A stretch of DNA of 64,000 bases, taken from NCBI GenBank assembly GCA_034096865.1, contig JAWQFJ010000564.1, positions 324,807 to 388,806 on the forward strand, given 5' to 3'. Shown here piece after piece: positions 13,167 through 26,699 of the stretch. The stretch comes from Theodoxus fluviatilis (Eukaryota > Mollusca > Gastropoda > Cycloneritida > Neritidae). Within the stretch, counting starts at the first letter, position 1; every line of letters begins with the position of its first letter. A program made the translations under genes and the position numbers. The notes beneath the pieces are model-generated. The model was not told where the DNA came from. It worked only from the letters and a program-made list of their open reading frames with translations, and did no database searches.

Positions 13167-14980
13167 CAGCATGAACAATAACAAAATAATTAGAAAGCAA
13201 CCACAAATAAAAATATCAATGTGTTTTTAATCATAATTCCTAGCTCCTCTTTCTTCCTTCTTTCCCAGCAGAGTACTCCAGCAAGCACGGGAAGAAACCG
13301 CCAGCACTCCACAGAGCATGAGCGGACGTCATCCTCCAGCTCCTGACAGGGGGCACTGCGAGAACTGGTGCCGGTGCCGACTCCAGAGCCGGTCTTCCCA
13401 CCCATTACTGCCACGGTCTACAGGAACCCCGGCTGTCAGATAATTAGGGCCTCTTTTTGCCCGCTTTGCCGTCTGGAATATCTCACCCACGCACGCCTAC
13501 GTGATGCGCTTCTATCACGTAGCGCTGCCAGCAGTCTTACAATAGAAAATAAATGAAATTTCCGCTTATTTTCTTCCGACCTAACTTGTGTACATGTTTA
13601 CTTTGTCTCTCACTCACTGAGAAAACGAAAGAGATTCCCTCATCTTGTCGCTTACAAACAATGTAAATTAAAGCCCCGTGGAGTATTCATAACATCCAAC
13701 GTGAAAATGGAGCCGCAGGATCCGAGCGATTCAATCTTCACAGGTTTCTTTTTTAGCAGGGCAATCACTCTGGTATCCCACAGCCTTGAAGAGGCCGAGA
13801 GCCGAGTCGACAGCAAACTCGCTACCTCGTTTCCACGCACTTCGCATAACCATTACCAACGAAGATGAACCGGAGACAGCAAAGCATGCAAAGCTTGCCA
13901 GAATTTCGAATATGAACGATGCAACTCTTCTTGAGATCAAAACTGAGGCCTTTAGACCGAGAGGTGAACCATGACACACTGATAACACTTTCTTTCTGCA
14001 CGCAGTTTCCCGCTTCATGGGCCTCACATTTCTAAACGTTCCTCAAGGACATTTGAAGAGAGTGTACCCTTTCCATAACAGTATTCTGATCTGGACTGGG
14101 TAACTACGTATATTCATTTCATCACCAAAAACTTCATACATTTGTAAAAACCTTACGCCAGAGAGATTGATACAGCGGTAGTTTATCAAAATCTTTAATT
14201 TTCTCCTTGCCTCTTTCTCCCTATTGCTAACAGAGTTCTTCTTTGGCACCTTAGTGCGAAGACCACCAGACTAGTGTGTCAGTCAGTGAATAGAAGCTGG
14301 AAGTTACATGGATGGCGATTAGAGGCAGCAGTAAACTGCACGGAGGACAGGTGGTCTGCGCAGAATTAGCTTCGGGTCGTTTACCGGCACCTGAATTCAT
14401 TACCTTCCCTTAGTATCCATCCAGCGGCAATAACTCCACCAGCACTCGATACACAAAGAGGCGCGAGGCAGTTAAAGTTACAGATGGCCTGCCGCAAGAA
14501 AACCTATGCACTTGCTCCAATACCGCCGTTCTCACGTTCGTTTGGGCCTGTTGCCACCAGTGCTCAAGGGGCTTGTCTCGGTGAAGCAAAGTGGAAAAGG
14601 CTGGCCAGGGAAAAGTCGAGTGAAGGGCGAATCAGGGACGGGAGAGGCGGGCGACTGGTCAGTGTTAGAGCGTGGCGATGTTTACAGCAGGCATGGCTGG
14701 GAAGACTTGTTTACAGCGCCAGGATTGCCGCTCTGTCAGGCAGGCCGTGCCGCCCCGCAGTGCTACGTGATGTCCTATCCTCCTCCACGTCTTCCTCTCT
14801 CCATCTCACGCCTCTGCTCTTCCGCTGCCGTCGGCATGCAGGCACCTGCCGTCTGACTGCTCGGCACAGCCATGTCATGTACGAAATTGTTTCCCTCTGT
14901 TTTCATTCTTGTCATAGATATTTACTCTGAATGCCCACGTGCTTTAAGTCTGCCAATCCTTACGTTGTTACCCTTCCTGC
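13167..14980. other. Unique sequence, no gene supported
   Basis: GC-richer at 13,260-13,530 and 14,480-14,860. Open frames of up to 148 codons in the second patch overlap in different frames and show no domain. Nothing firm. Confidence 0.4.
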
Positions 14981-14984
14981 GTGT

Positions 14985-15091
14985 CCGTCCATCCGTCCGT
15001 CCGGTTGGCTTTCTTCCTGGCTGTCCTTCCGTCCATCAGTCCCTCCATCCGTCTGTCCGTCCGTCTGTCTGTCTGTCTGTCTGTCTGTCTG
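14985..15091. repeat. (CCGT)n/(CTGT)n microsatellite
   Basis: CCGT/CCAT variants grading into pure TCTG at about 15,064-15,091, the same architecture as at 4.6 kb and 58.1 kb. Confidence 0.95.
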
Positions 15092-15099
15092 ACTATTCC

Positions 15100-18000
15100 A
15101 TTTTTCCTTCCAGAGAATGGCGTACCATGGCATGGAGGTGAACAAATTATGTACACGGTGTACGATATACATGGAGCTTATAATGAAGAATGAGTACGCG
15201 ACATGACACCTCCCTTCTAATCCCTTCATCCCAGCCCACCCCCTACTTTCGTCTCTATCCATGTTCCTTACCATCACCACCAACAACAATCGCAAGTACG
15301 CTATTCATGCTGAATATTCAATTTCGACTGAGATTACCATCGCCCTATTGCCGTCCCACACTTCCTCTAATAGGACACAGATGTGAGTCAGCCCTATACA
15401 TCTAAACCCATTGCCCCACCGCGAAAGAGTGACAGCGTGAGTTCCTCTTCGACTGAAAGCCCCTATTCAGGCACCCATCTCGTCGACCATTGCGGAGAGA
15501 TGTTTGGAAAGGAAATCAGAGACACTTGACAGCCGTTTTTGCTGGCTCGAGTTCTGCCTCTTGATTCGGATATGATCCGTTCCTGTATTTACTTGTGCCA
15601 GCTGCAGCGATGATGGGAGGGGATGGCTGGGACCAGAGCCGGTGTTCCAGTCAGACTGACACCCTCCGAATCAAAACCGTACCTGGGATATGCACTGAAC
15701 ACTCTTCTTGATACAGTAACCTTTGGGCAGAGGCAATCCTCCATACCATGCACACTTCACATGAACGTCTGTGGAAACATTATTGCTTGATAAATATTTT
15801 CTGTTTAACATTCTCCACCGTTATTAATCTTCCTTTTCACTTCTAGAATCAGAACCCTTGCAAGTCCACGTACTCTAAATGGCTGTTTTATTTAAGACCT
15901 CAATTCACGCCCATGCTATTAAATTTAAAACGTTCCCCTCAAATTTTCCTTTCTTAGTTAAGAACTACTTCCCAAACACTCTCTTTAGGAGAGCATAACT
16001 CTCCAAACGCTTCTTCCAATTTTCAAAGGGCTCAACTTTTCACCATATCTCTCCGGTTTGCAAAGGGTGCAAAGCAGTGAAAGCTCTCTGGCAAAGTGAA
16101 CGTCTCGTGTTATACAGGAGTCTTCCTATTGGACTTTCTTGTTGATGATGACGCGTGCCTAAGGCGTCTTCCTAAATATATAAAAATGAAATGCAAAAAT
16201 GTCATCTCGCCTATTGGCCGAGAAGCCAAGTGTATATATAGATATATATGAACACATATATGAACACATATGTTAATTTGTAATGAACTTTCAAAGTTAT
16301 CAACACTGGGCGACTGACCACAAAATTGGTATCGGAAACACATGGACTTCAGTATACCAAGTAATGCGTCTTCATTATTATTTACACTAAAGCCAGCAGG
16401 TAGATGAAGAGGAACGAGAGGACCTATGCAGTCTTTTAGATCAGATTTCTAGAGATCTCCAGGTCAACAGCTTAACACCTTCACGACTGATTCCCATCAG
16501 AATATGGTTTGTAAGAATATGAGGCACTGGGTTGAGCGGAAGGCCGAGAATGTTCAGGGGGTGCTACACTGTGGAGAGTCCGCAGGAGAGCCTGAGTGAA
16601 AGATGGGAGGGAATTGGGGGGAGGATAGGGGGAGAGGAGTTGGGAAGGAGTAGGGGAGGGGAGGGGAGGCTGGAAAGAGGTAGGGAAAGGCCTTGGAGAA
16701 TAGAGCTTTCCTCCCTAGACACAGGGCAAGGCATTGTTGTCCTGCCGGGAACGCAAGCCGATCTACAATCTGCACGCCCCATTCTGGCTCCTGCACGTCT
16801 GTCGTCCTCCTTTCTCCATTCACACGACGCTGGTTTGGCATCGAAGGCAGCATTGCATGCAGCGAGCACAAAAACAGGCCACAGCGCATGCTATTCCCAG
16901 CAAACGGGTCATCAGTTGCATTCAAGAGCAGCTTTAACAAGAAGGAATATTCAGTTTAATCTCCAGTTGCCAGAGGAACAGTCACGACACTAACAAACGT
17001 TGCCTTGCAGAACACAAAACTCTGCCCAGCAAATTTTGATCATCAACATAAATTCCTCAAGGTTTCATCTGGTTCAACAAATGAACTGGATTAAGCTTTG
17101 CGAGTATCTTCAACAATGGAATCAGATACCAAAGATGAGTAGTAACAGAGATACATGAAACAAGGGGAAGAATCATTGACTTTACACACACTACAATCCA
17201 AACAGCAAGACAGATCTTAAGCCAAAACCCACTTCGGATTCCAAGACAGACATGAGAACGAACAGGTCGCCTTTCCCCTTTCCATACTCTGTGTTTATTT
17301 GAAACAGCTTCCGGTTGAGGATCGCAGGTCGGAGTGCTCGACTACAACCATTCATCCGCGGCAAGAAATAAATATTGATCAAGCAAGGGCACTAAATCTG
17401 TGCCCTGTCCGATGCTCCCGCAACTGAAACAGATCTTTCCTCTCACGGGCACCTGCCAAATAAACACATCCTGCGACCATATTTCACCTCCCTTTCCGTC
17501 CTTTTGTTCCCTGCCTGCTAGCGGGAGACTTCTGCAGCCCTGGCTCTGGTTTCCTGTGGGCGCCAAGGGGCCGAGCTATCACAGATTGCCCTGTGAGACG
17601 TGCGACCCCGCAACTTCCCAGGCAGCCGGCCCCCTCGCTAAAAACAGGCATGCCGTCATCCGATACCCTCGTCCTCGCCTCCAGCAGCAAAAAGAGTGCC
17701 CGGGATCCTGGAGTGGAGGAGAGGAGAGAAGAAAGGAAGCGAGGCAGGAGAAAGAGTTTTGTCTCAAGATATGTTTCCACGCGCTTCCCCCTCCTGTGTC
17801 TGCTTCTCCTTGTTCGAGCAAACCAAGTGCACGCGTACCCAAAACCCCTGCACCGGCTTAGCCATGCATTGTTCATATCACGCGATGTTCGGCCTGACTT
17901 CTCCTTCCGGAAGTGCTGGTCCGCCAGAAAAAACAACTCCGATGTAGCTATTTCGCATCCGAGCCAATGGCCTTTAACAACTAGTGCAATGGAATTTATG

Positions 18001-19848
18001 ACGACAAAAATAACAGAGATAAAATAAGAGAGGCTTTTGAAACTGAACGAGGACTTCAAAAGAGCTCAGACTGTACAAGTATCAAACACGTCGAGAAAGA
18101 GTTGCTCGACGTACCCAGATGTTGAGAATCGAGACAGTCTCTTGTCGTTGCAGTTCTCAGCTCAGAGTAATCAGGAGTTTAATGATTCCCAGCAGACATC
18201 GGTGAACATGACGACACAACTAACTATGACCGTGTACACAAAGACATTTCAGCAGCATATTCTCAAAGGCTCTGCTGACCCATCGACGTTGAGGCTCAAA
18301 TCTTTCATCTCTTTTGATTGAAGCATAAATCCTCACTAAATGAGACACGCGTTGCAACTGCTGTTTTGATTCCGAAGACCAGCTGAAAGCCGTCTCCATC
18401 GATCAGCAAACGGAGTCAGCGGTTTGACGAGTGAGGTTAAAGTCCAAAACCCTAATGCCTTTGTAAAGGGCCGAGTTCCTAAATTTGTGTTTCCTTCAGT
18501 GCAGTGTTAATATACTGCATATGCGCTTTGTTTCTACATTCTAGCACAACGCTCGATTCCATCATGACAGGAGTATAATGAATTGTTGCTCGAGGTACAG
18601 GTGCAAGTACGGGGGAGACAAAAGGCCGGAGGGTGTAACTGCCCTTCAATATTCCTCACAATTCATGCTTATGCATTATTACTAAGCTCCACATAAAACA
18701 GAAAGATTCGGGACTTTATAATGACCTCATCAACTTCTTTCGTCTTCAGATAACACAGCTCCACGTCGAGATGAAGTGGATGGCATTCAACGCAAGGTGA
18801 ACTCTATGCATTGAAAAACGCGATGCTGTGCTAGAACTTTTCAAAGTTTCAGTGCATGACTCGACATGAAACCCAGGCATTCCTTTCAGTCCCTTCGGGC
18901 AAGAACGCAAAGAAAGACACGAGTACATAATTTTCTTTTTAACGCAGACGTCAGGTGCATCTTATGAAGCAGGTGTTCCTGCTGCAGGGTAAAACAAAAT
19001 GAAGGGGACATTTTTTCATAGCGATCGTTACAATTATGAAATGAGGCATTTTAAATACAGTTTTGCGTCAGCAATTAATGGACAGGTAACACTGATTAGA
19101 GCCAACGAGCCCACAATAATAGAAAGTTATCTTTGTGGTTCTTTTGCGAAGGCGACCTTAGAGCAACGACCTGTGAAGACGCAGGACGACGGCTTATCCC
19201 TTGACCCAGGGGGCAACATCGAACTGCTGGCTGAGTTTGACAAGACACACTCTGTCAGAAGATGGACTATCTGATTGCACGGAGATTCTCCCCGTCCCCA
19301 TGCCATCAAAATAACGCGTCCATCGTCTTTATGACTCACCCCCGATGGTGATCCTTGACCCCTGACCAAGATCACGGAGGTGATTTAGCAGGGAGGATTT
19401 GATTGTTTCCGACGCGAGAAATAAAGCGTGACGCGGTGGGACCGCATCGGGACATCGCCATGTTGCCTGCGTCAGCAGGAAGGAGAGAGGAGGGGAAGGA
19501 GGGAGGAGGGGATGGGGTGCGAAGAGGCCGTTACCCTCACCTCCCCTCCTGCCTATCTGGCCTTGGAGAAAGGAGGGCTTAGGACAGCAGTCCAGCAGTT
19601 CTCTCAGTGCAGACCCAAATATACAGTAAAGCTGACGACACTGGATCTGCCCGACCCTGACACGGCAAACCAACGTGCCGTCACGGCATGCTGCAGGTGA
19701 GCATCATTCAACGTGTGTGAGTGGTGAGCGTGTACATTTTCCATTCACAGCTGTCTGCAATGCCCATTGACAGGAGGTTCACAGATGTACAGGGAATTCA
19801 CTTTATCTTTAAAATCCTAACTGTTTCAACAATATCATTGACGTCTGG
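15100..19848. other. Long unique stretch, no gene supported
   Basis: Apart from purine-rich patches at 16,590-16,700, 17,700-17,760 and 19,480-19,530 (G-runs on the plus strand), I see no repeats. Open frames up to 191 codons around 17.4-18.06 kb are in GC-rich DNA, overlap on both strands and carry no recognisable motif. This is probably intergenic or intronic. Confidence 0.4.
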
Positions 19849-19849
19849 T

Positions 19850-19928
19850 GACGACGACGACGACAACGACGACGACGACGAAGAAGAAGAAGAAGAAGAA
19901 GAAGAAGAAGAAGAAGAAGAAGAAGAAG

Positions 19929-19958
<30 letters not shown>
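19850..19958. repeat. Second compound (GAC)n-(GAA)n array
   Basis: GAC units (with one AAC) switch to about 26 GAA units, in the same order and orientation as the array at 12.96-13.17 kb. Confidence 0.97.
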
Positions 19959-19959
<1 letters not shown>

Positions 19960-21119
19960 TGGAACATTTTGTGCCTGCCTAGACAGTTACAGCCTTCGTC
20001 AACGTTGCTGTTGGGTTACAACCAGCAGGTGTGTTGTTCTTCACTTCTGACAGCACGATTCCCAACAATTCTGAATGACGTTTATCTGCGGGTTTTTGTT
20101 TTCGTCTTCTTTCGATACGGTCTGCTTTTCTATCTTCTGCATAACCTCTGTCCTCCACGGGCCAAATAAACTGGTGTGCATGACAAACGCGGTAAGTTCC
20201 GTTGTCTGTGTCGCTTAACATTAGATAGGAAGACTCGTCAATCTCTAAAGAGAAAAAAAGGACTCTCTTTACGGTTTACGGACGCCGCTTGGCTGCAGGA
20301 CTATAAAACCCTTGCATTTATAAAATATTATTTCCACTTCTGAAAAACTGCCATAGAAAACGTTGATATTTCATGGGTTCTTAACGCTCCCCTTCTGGCT
20401 TGCAGGGATAGGATCGCAGACCGAGATCCGAGTGAAAGATTAACAACTGACTTCAACAACACGGCAACAAAACTGACGGCCAGCGCCATAAGCTTCACAG
20501 CAAGCTCATTCAGGTTTGACTGACAGGCGGCACTGTAAACACGACCGCCATCTTGCACGTGCAGGGTCAGGAGGTCCAGCAGCGAGCCAACCATAATCTG
20601 ATTGGCCTTCTTGGCATGACGTCACATGCATATCGGCATTCGATTGGTCGAGGGGAGAACTTTTAGAGACTAAAACTGGGTTGAAGAAATGCCCGAGATC
20701 GATTAAACGTCCATTTCTCAGGAATGTTCCATGCGAAAAAAGAAAGCATGTCCCGACTCATTACTGGAAAGAAAACAAATTTTGCAGTTATTTCTCTACA
20801 CAAATGGCTGTCACAAACTATCATTAAGCCTACGATCATTAATTACTACATAATAATCCGAAGTCAATACAGACATGTAGGTTGCAAGCCGTCAATAAAT
20901 TTTATGAGGAAACAAAGAGCATCTCACCCGTACGTTATGCTTTCATTGCAAGCTAAAAGACAGAGACAGAAAGGTTAGGGATAATGGGTGTTGGAGGTGA
21001 GAGTGTGTGAAAGAGAGGGGTGAAGAGGGCAAGAGGCAAAAGGTCTGACACCTGGTGGTGGCCGGGGCTGCAGGCTGCCAGGTGATGGCGGTGATGGCGG
21101 CACCCCATACTGCCAGGCA

Positions 21120-21125
<6 letters not shown>
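19959..21125. other. Unique sequence around the candidate promoter
   Basis: Apart from the CRE/CCAAT cluster, no gene or repeat is recognised. Confidence 0.4.
20595..20650. promoter_or_regulatory. Candidate promoter cluster: CRE, two CCAAT boxes, octamer-like site
   Basis: A perfect palindromic CRE (TGACGTCA) at 20,617-20,624 is flanked by two inverted CCAAT boxes (ATTGG at 20,601-20,605 and 20,643-20,647, 42 bp apart), with an octamer-like ATGCATAT at 20,626-20,633. Such spacing is typical of NF-Y plus CREB/ATF promoters in animals. The ATTGG orientation would suit a minus-strand gene, but no exon is identified next to it. The interpretation is inferred from motifs alone. Confidence 0.4.

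Positions 21126-21207
<82 letters not shown>
21126..21207. repeat. (CT)n microsatellite
   Basis: About 80 bp of uninterrupted CT dinucleotide. Confidence 0.98.
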
Positions 21208-21211
<4 letters not shown>

Positions 21212-24200
21212 TCAGACACGCTCGCACGCGTGCACAAAAACGTACATAAAAGCACGAACACACAAACACAGTAATGTCCAGATATAGTTCATGTGAACAT
21301 GCAAATGTCGCCGTAACACACTTCCTGCGAGATTAGAGATGTAAAGCGGTCAAGAAACCTTCACAAATAAACTAACACAACGTAGTTCATTCACAGGACC
21401 AACATCTTACGAGCTGTGGCTCGTCCAACCTTTAGAGATATGGTAGTCCTCCATCAAGAGGAGACTCACATCGCTAAGTAGCTGCCTCTACAGCATTGGA
21501 AAAAAATAATATAAAGATTTCAATGTTTGTTGACCTTTAAGAATATCTCAACCCAAAACTTTCATTTTTCTCTCTCCCTCGAGGCTGGTCATGTGACTAA
21601 TTTCCCGAGATGCCTTGCGACAACCATTCCTGCACACCTGGGGCAGGGCCCGCTACTCTCACTTCATCAACGTCAGCTGTCCACTCGCGTCAGGGGCAGT
21701 TCTCTTGCGACGCGAAAAAGACTCCACTTTCAAGGACTTGCCATCTGCAGCGCAGGTAAGGCCGGGTTTGGTCTCAGTGTACCCGTGGAATCGAAGTCGC
21801 CGCAAGGATGAACATTCATCGCATGTGTGTGCTGCAGAAAGCGTTGTACATACAGCTCACTCTGATGCAGTGCGCTACGAGTCGTCTGCTGCTTCATTGG
21901 GAACAAAAAGCATTCAATGCCTCCCCCAACAGCCCCCACCCCACCCACCCCACCCAAAAAAGGGGAAAAAAGTGTGCATCAGAATGAACACAATTCGCTG
22001 CTGACTGCACGCCATGCATCTACTGCCTCCTCTCTACTTCACCCTTGGTTATCGATAGCCCAGCACCAAACCCTTGCACCGTCTGGCTCTGGTCAGGACT
22101 TGATTCCCGCGAAGGAAGGTTGCCTGCCGTGACACTGCATTGTTGTCGAGGAGCAGGACGCAGTGAATGCCGCGGCCCAGGCTTGAGAGGCAGGCGAGGC
22201 AGGTGGGACAGAGGCGGGCGGACCGCGGCTGCCTCGCTTAGAGCTCTGCACGACGGGGCACTAGCGGCCCCACCCCAGTGTGTGCACACTGCCATGATGC
22301 CCGCGTCAAGACAGCAGCCACCCCGCACGGCACGTCTCGCCACCCCGCCCTGCTGCAAGCCCCCTCTGTCCAACAGCGCTAACTGCTTCTCAAATAGTTC
22401 CGATTTGGCTCTAGCCGGGTAGACTGCCGCTGAGGTTGAGTTCAGATTTCTAAGATCGAAAAGCACCAAAATGTGGCATCAGTAGAGATAAATGTATATT
22501 TCAATGTATAACTTTCATTCTGACAGAATCATAGGCTCCTAAGATACAACAGATAATGAAATTGAGACCTAAAACATTTAGTTGTATTCTATTCAAATGT
22601 GAACATTGTGATATAATTCAAACATTTGCCACCTCTCCATCGCCTCCTTGACTTTCTCGCCGTAAAGACTGCACGATTTGTAAACGAAGCACCGCTCCAG
22701 CCCCAATTAATGTGGACCTCATCCAAATCTTAATTCAAAGAAATATTCTGATCGTTCAACCAATTCTAACATCTCACTTTTCCTTCAACGTGCTTCTTGA
22801 CACGCATATCCCCCGCCACCCGAGGAAGTCTTGCCATGAGTGGGTTGGGGGCGGCGACGTCTCCAGTTGCCGCACTACCCGGATGCACGCACGCCAGGGC
22901 CCCCTTCCCTTGCGAGACTCCCAGTGATCCTGGGCTATTGGAGGCAATTCAGAGGCTGGGCACACATTCGGGGTGCGGGGGATAAAGGCGCGGAGAGAGG
23001 GACAGCCTGAACAAACCGCTAGCAGCCTCCTCGCGCCGCCGCCAGGGGTCCTCGTCCGTCAAGACGCATGCTCCAGCATTCACCGCCTCTGTGTTCGCGG
23101 ACAGGCGAGCGTGTTTACTGACGCGCTGAGAAAACAGGGGGCACGGTCAACCCCCTAGGCACGCTGGTGCTCCATACAATAGTGCCTCGAGCCCTCACCC
23201 AGGGCTTCCCAGCTCCTCTCAAAGGGGGCCCCCAGGGTCAGGGGTCAATGCAACAGGTTGTGGAAGCCTTGTGGAGGTATTCCAGGGATGAAGGAAAGGG
23301 GTGGGGGTATGGAGGTAGGGAAGTGGACGCAAGAGAAAGGGGTGGGGGGTTAGGGAGGTTGAAGCAACAGAAAGGGGTGGGGGGAAAAGAAGGCGGACGC
23401 TGGGGTAGCAAGTCTTGTACCCTGCCCCGGATGACCACCGTACATCCCTACTCGAAGCAGGTCAAATATTTGAGGATTTCTCAGCGTCCGTCACAGGAAA
23501 CAGGTTCTTTATGCCCTGGCATCCCAGGTTTTTGTTCGCCTTGGGGCCATTCACCAGTCGAGGCTTTCCAGCTCCCCTTTTCTTCCTCGACAACCCCCGT
23601 CCCACCCCCTTGCTTTTTTCTCCCCTCGACACCCCCCATGTCACTGGACCCCCCCCCCCCCCCTACCCCGAATCTTGCCCCGATGCTGGAGAGTGGAGGC
23701 CTCCCCAGCCGTTAGCAGCGCCTGCCTCGTCTCGACTTCCTGTCCCCACCGGAAGAAAAGTGGGTATTCCATCATCGCAGGAAATGGCGAGGCCATATGC
23801 CTGGCCTGGGATGGAACTGAGCAACAGTCAGCACTGGGGATGTGTGTAGAGCAAGTGAGGAGCGAGGAGCAACGTGATACAGGGCACCCCTCGGGTCGTG
23901 TCGAGGTCGTAATTTCTGACAAGACGACGCTGCAGATCTTGAGAAACGCAGTTATCGTCTTTGTGTTGAATTTTCATATTGAGCAAACTTTTAAAAGTAC
24001 AGTTTACGCGAATTTCCATAAATCAAACAAATATTTATTTACAGGTCTGGTTTGCCCGTCATGCCTTTCTTTTTCTCACCAAAGAAATTCAAGAATCAAC
24101 CAGGTCTCGTATTTCAACATTGGTGTACTGAGCACAGTCCAGCCACAGTAAACAAACCTGCACACTTAAAAAAAAAACACCCACAATAACAACCAAAGAG

Positions 24201-25926
24201 GATTCTCTGGTGACAATTGCACATGTACATTTCGCTTAGTATAAAGGGGGTTAGCTTCAGAGGGCAAAGTCAAACAAATCATTCACGGCTGCAGCAAAAA
24301 GAAGACAAGCAGACTAACATCTAAGCCCTTTCTTTACAAGGCACATAGACATTCCAGGTGATACACGGGTCACTGCCTGAAGGTGAGGCAGAACATAGGC
24401 ATTCAATTCAGCCAACCGACTCCAGTAAGCCGAATGCATTTGAAATACAAAACCCAGTAGAGTTACTAGTTTGAGAGAAACATCAAATTGATATTTCCAC
24501 GAGAACATCGCCCTTTTTAAATTTAAGAAATCAGTAGAGACGTCCTGAAGAGACATGGCTTTGAAGACACGCAGTGGTGACGACACAAAAAAAGGCAGAG
24601 GCCTGTCAGAGGAGGGTCGAGTCTCGCAAAGAGCTCCAGCCAGGAGAGCGAAAGGAAGGACAAATCACGCCTACACTCTTCTGCCCGCCCTCGCTATCCC
24701 TCTAATGAGCCCCAATCCACCACTCCCTACCCTAGACTGCATGCAGAGAGCTCGGATACGGGAGTTAACCCATGATAAATTGGTCAGACTGTAGGTCCTG
24801 TCAGCAAGACAACCTCGAGTTGATTTACAACCGCAGAGTAAATGTTTCTAGGAAATCTTGCCATGCCTGGGGAAGTCCTCGTCCCCTAACTCCACGGTAC
24901 GCCAGATGGGGGGAGCGCCATGCAAATTACTGTAGTTATTCCGACCCTGACGCGAGATGGAACAACACAGAAGCAATCGTACTTATATATCGTAGGCAAA
25001 CAATGCATGGGCTAAATGCAATTATTGTTTTGCAAAGGGAATATTTTCTTGAGTTTTTGATTGGTACATGTGGCGTTTATTCGATGTATTTGCCTCATGA
25101 TGCAGACAACGTTTTTGGCTCCAAGTCGACTTGTGGGAAATGGTGGAACCATTGCCAAAGAGCCTGAGAGCATATTGAGGTTGCCTCCCTTGAGGCCATG
25201 ACGAGTTTCACTTCCGGTTTTCAAAGTCCCCACGAGAGTGTAAGAATAGGTCCCATAGCCGCAAAACAGACTCCAAAGCGAGGAAAGGTTAGAAGTCACG
25301 CTCGCTGTTTCACTTACACGTGTACAATATGAACCCACTCGTGAGATAATGAGAACAAAGGCCCAATTTCGAAGAGATCGGAGACAGATGTTGAAGGTCT
25401 GCACAATAGAATATGTGAGAGCAAACACGTAAACCAGGTTCTTTTACATCCCATGACTCACAAAGCAGAAACCAGATTTTCTCAGTCCGTACAAAATGCG
25501 ATCCAATCCCGCCTTTGATAGCCTTTGATAATACAAGACAGAAAACACACCGTCGAGTTATGTGACAATTAGTTCAACAGATGGAAAAATATGCTTAAGC
25601 GTTCATTTTATAAGGAAGTCATGAGAGGCAAACTAGGGAGTGGTAGAAGTGAATGAGTCATGAAGAAGCTGTAAGGGTGTCAATAAGGACCCCACGTTAA
25701 CATCATTTAGTCGCCACAAAACCAACAACAAAAGAATAATATCATTAAATGTTTACATTCTATAGGATATTTGAAGAAAAAACACACACATAGTGCCTCG
25801 AAGAATTTAGAAGAAAACACATTGTATGATCATACATATAAATGGGTACGGTGTTGTATGTGACGCACTACAAGTCCACTCCTGAAACAAATACATCAAG
25901 GATTCAAAACAAAAAGCTCAGAAGAC
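21208..25926. other. Long unique stretch with GC-rich patches
   Basis: GC-rich at 22,130-22,400 and 22,800-23,160. At 23,270-23,405 the plus strand carries three loose copies of a GAAAGGGGTGGGGG-type motif (G-quadruplex potential). A 15-base poly-C run is at 23,649-23,663. From 23.9 kb it is mostly AT-rich. No gene, RNA or splice structure could be supported. Confidence 0.4.
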
Positions 25927-26043
<117 letters not shown>

Positions 26044-26284
26044 GAGAAACGACTACCAGAGAAAGTCTCCAGAAAGATATTCACAAAGGAGAGGCTCAGA
26101 AACAGAGGACCCTAGACAGAGAGGAACCTCACGAAGAGGGGATTCTCCAAGAACAAACGACTAAAAAATGTGCCAGCACAGATGACACTGGCAGAGACGG
26201 GACCCAGATAGACCCGGGTCCACACACAAAAAGACAGAAAAAGACGATAAGTTAGAACACAACAGAGCCACACGGAAGACTCAC

Positions 26285-26395
26285 CATCTTTGCAGGGCGA
26301 CTCCTGGCTGTCGGAGCTCTCTACCTCAGTCTTCACATGCGGCCGCACGTGCTCTTCCGACATCCTGCTGCAGCGTCTCCTTCTCCTCAGCCCAT
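26285..26395 (-). CDS. Coding exon of an unidentified, probably nuclear, protein
   Basis: On the minus strand a 111-nt segment is bounded by a possible acceptor (TTTGTCCACAG ending at 26,396) and a perfect donor (ATG followed by GTGAGT, intron beginning at 26,284). Inside, an ATG at 26,363-26,361 in good context (A at -3) opens a frame of 26 codons plus one base. The peptide starts MSEEHVRPHVKTEVESSD and continues SQESPCKD, giving a phase-1 junction. It is acidic, rich in Ser and Glu, and contains VKTE, which fits the SUMO-acceptor consensus (hydrophobic-K-x-E) common in transcription factors. The sequence is free of repeats, unlike the (CA)n and (CT)n tracts on both sides. I read it as the first coding exon of a multi-exon gene running toward lower coordinates. 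I could not find its partner exons or name the gene. The acceptor is weak, so the segment may instead be a first exon with 5' UTR. Confidence 0.48.
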
Positions 26396-26496
26396 CTGTG
26401 GACAAATGTGCACCTGTGGTCAACTGGCATTGCAAGCATTGCTCCAAATGTGTGTTACACTTAGTGTAACTATTGCTACCTTTTCGTTTGTTTCAA

Positions 26497-26514
26497 TCTC
26501 TCTCTCTCTCTCTT

Positions 26515-26564
<50 letters not shown>

Positions 26565-26571
26565 AGTGAGT

Positions 26572-26658
<87 letters not shown>

Positions 26659-26690
26659 TGTCTGTGTGCATGCGCGTGTGCGTCTGAGTG
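26497..26690. repeat. Compound (TC)n-(TG)n microsatellite
   Basis: TC (26,499-26,561) with one CCC interruption, then about 45 TG units to about 26,655, and a degenerate TG tail. Confidence 0.98.
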
Positions 26691-26699
26691 AGTATGCAT

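Noticed and set aside
17484..18059. 191-codon minus frame as a gene
   Set aside because: GC-rich DNA with opposing frames of similar length; no recognisable domain or plausible promoter.
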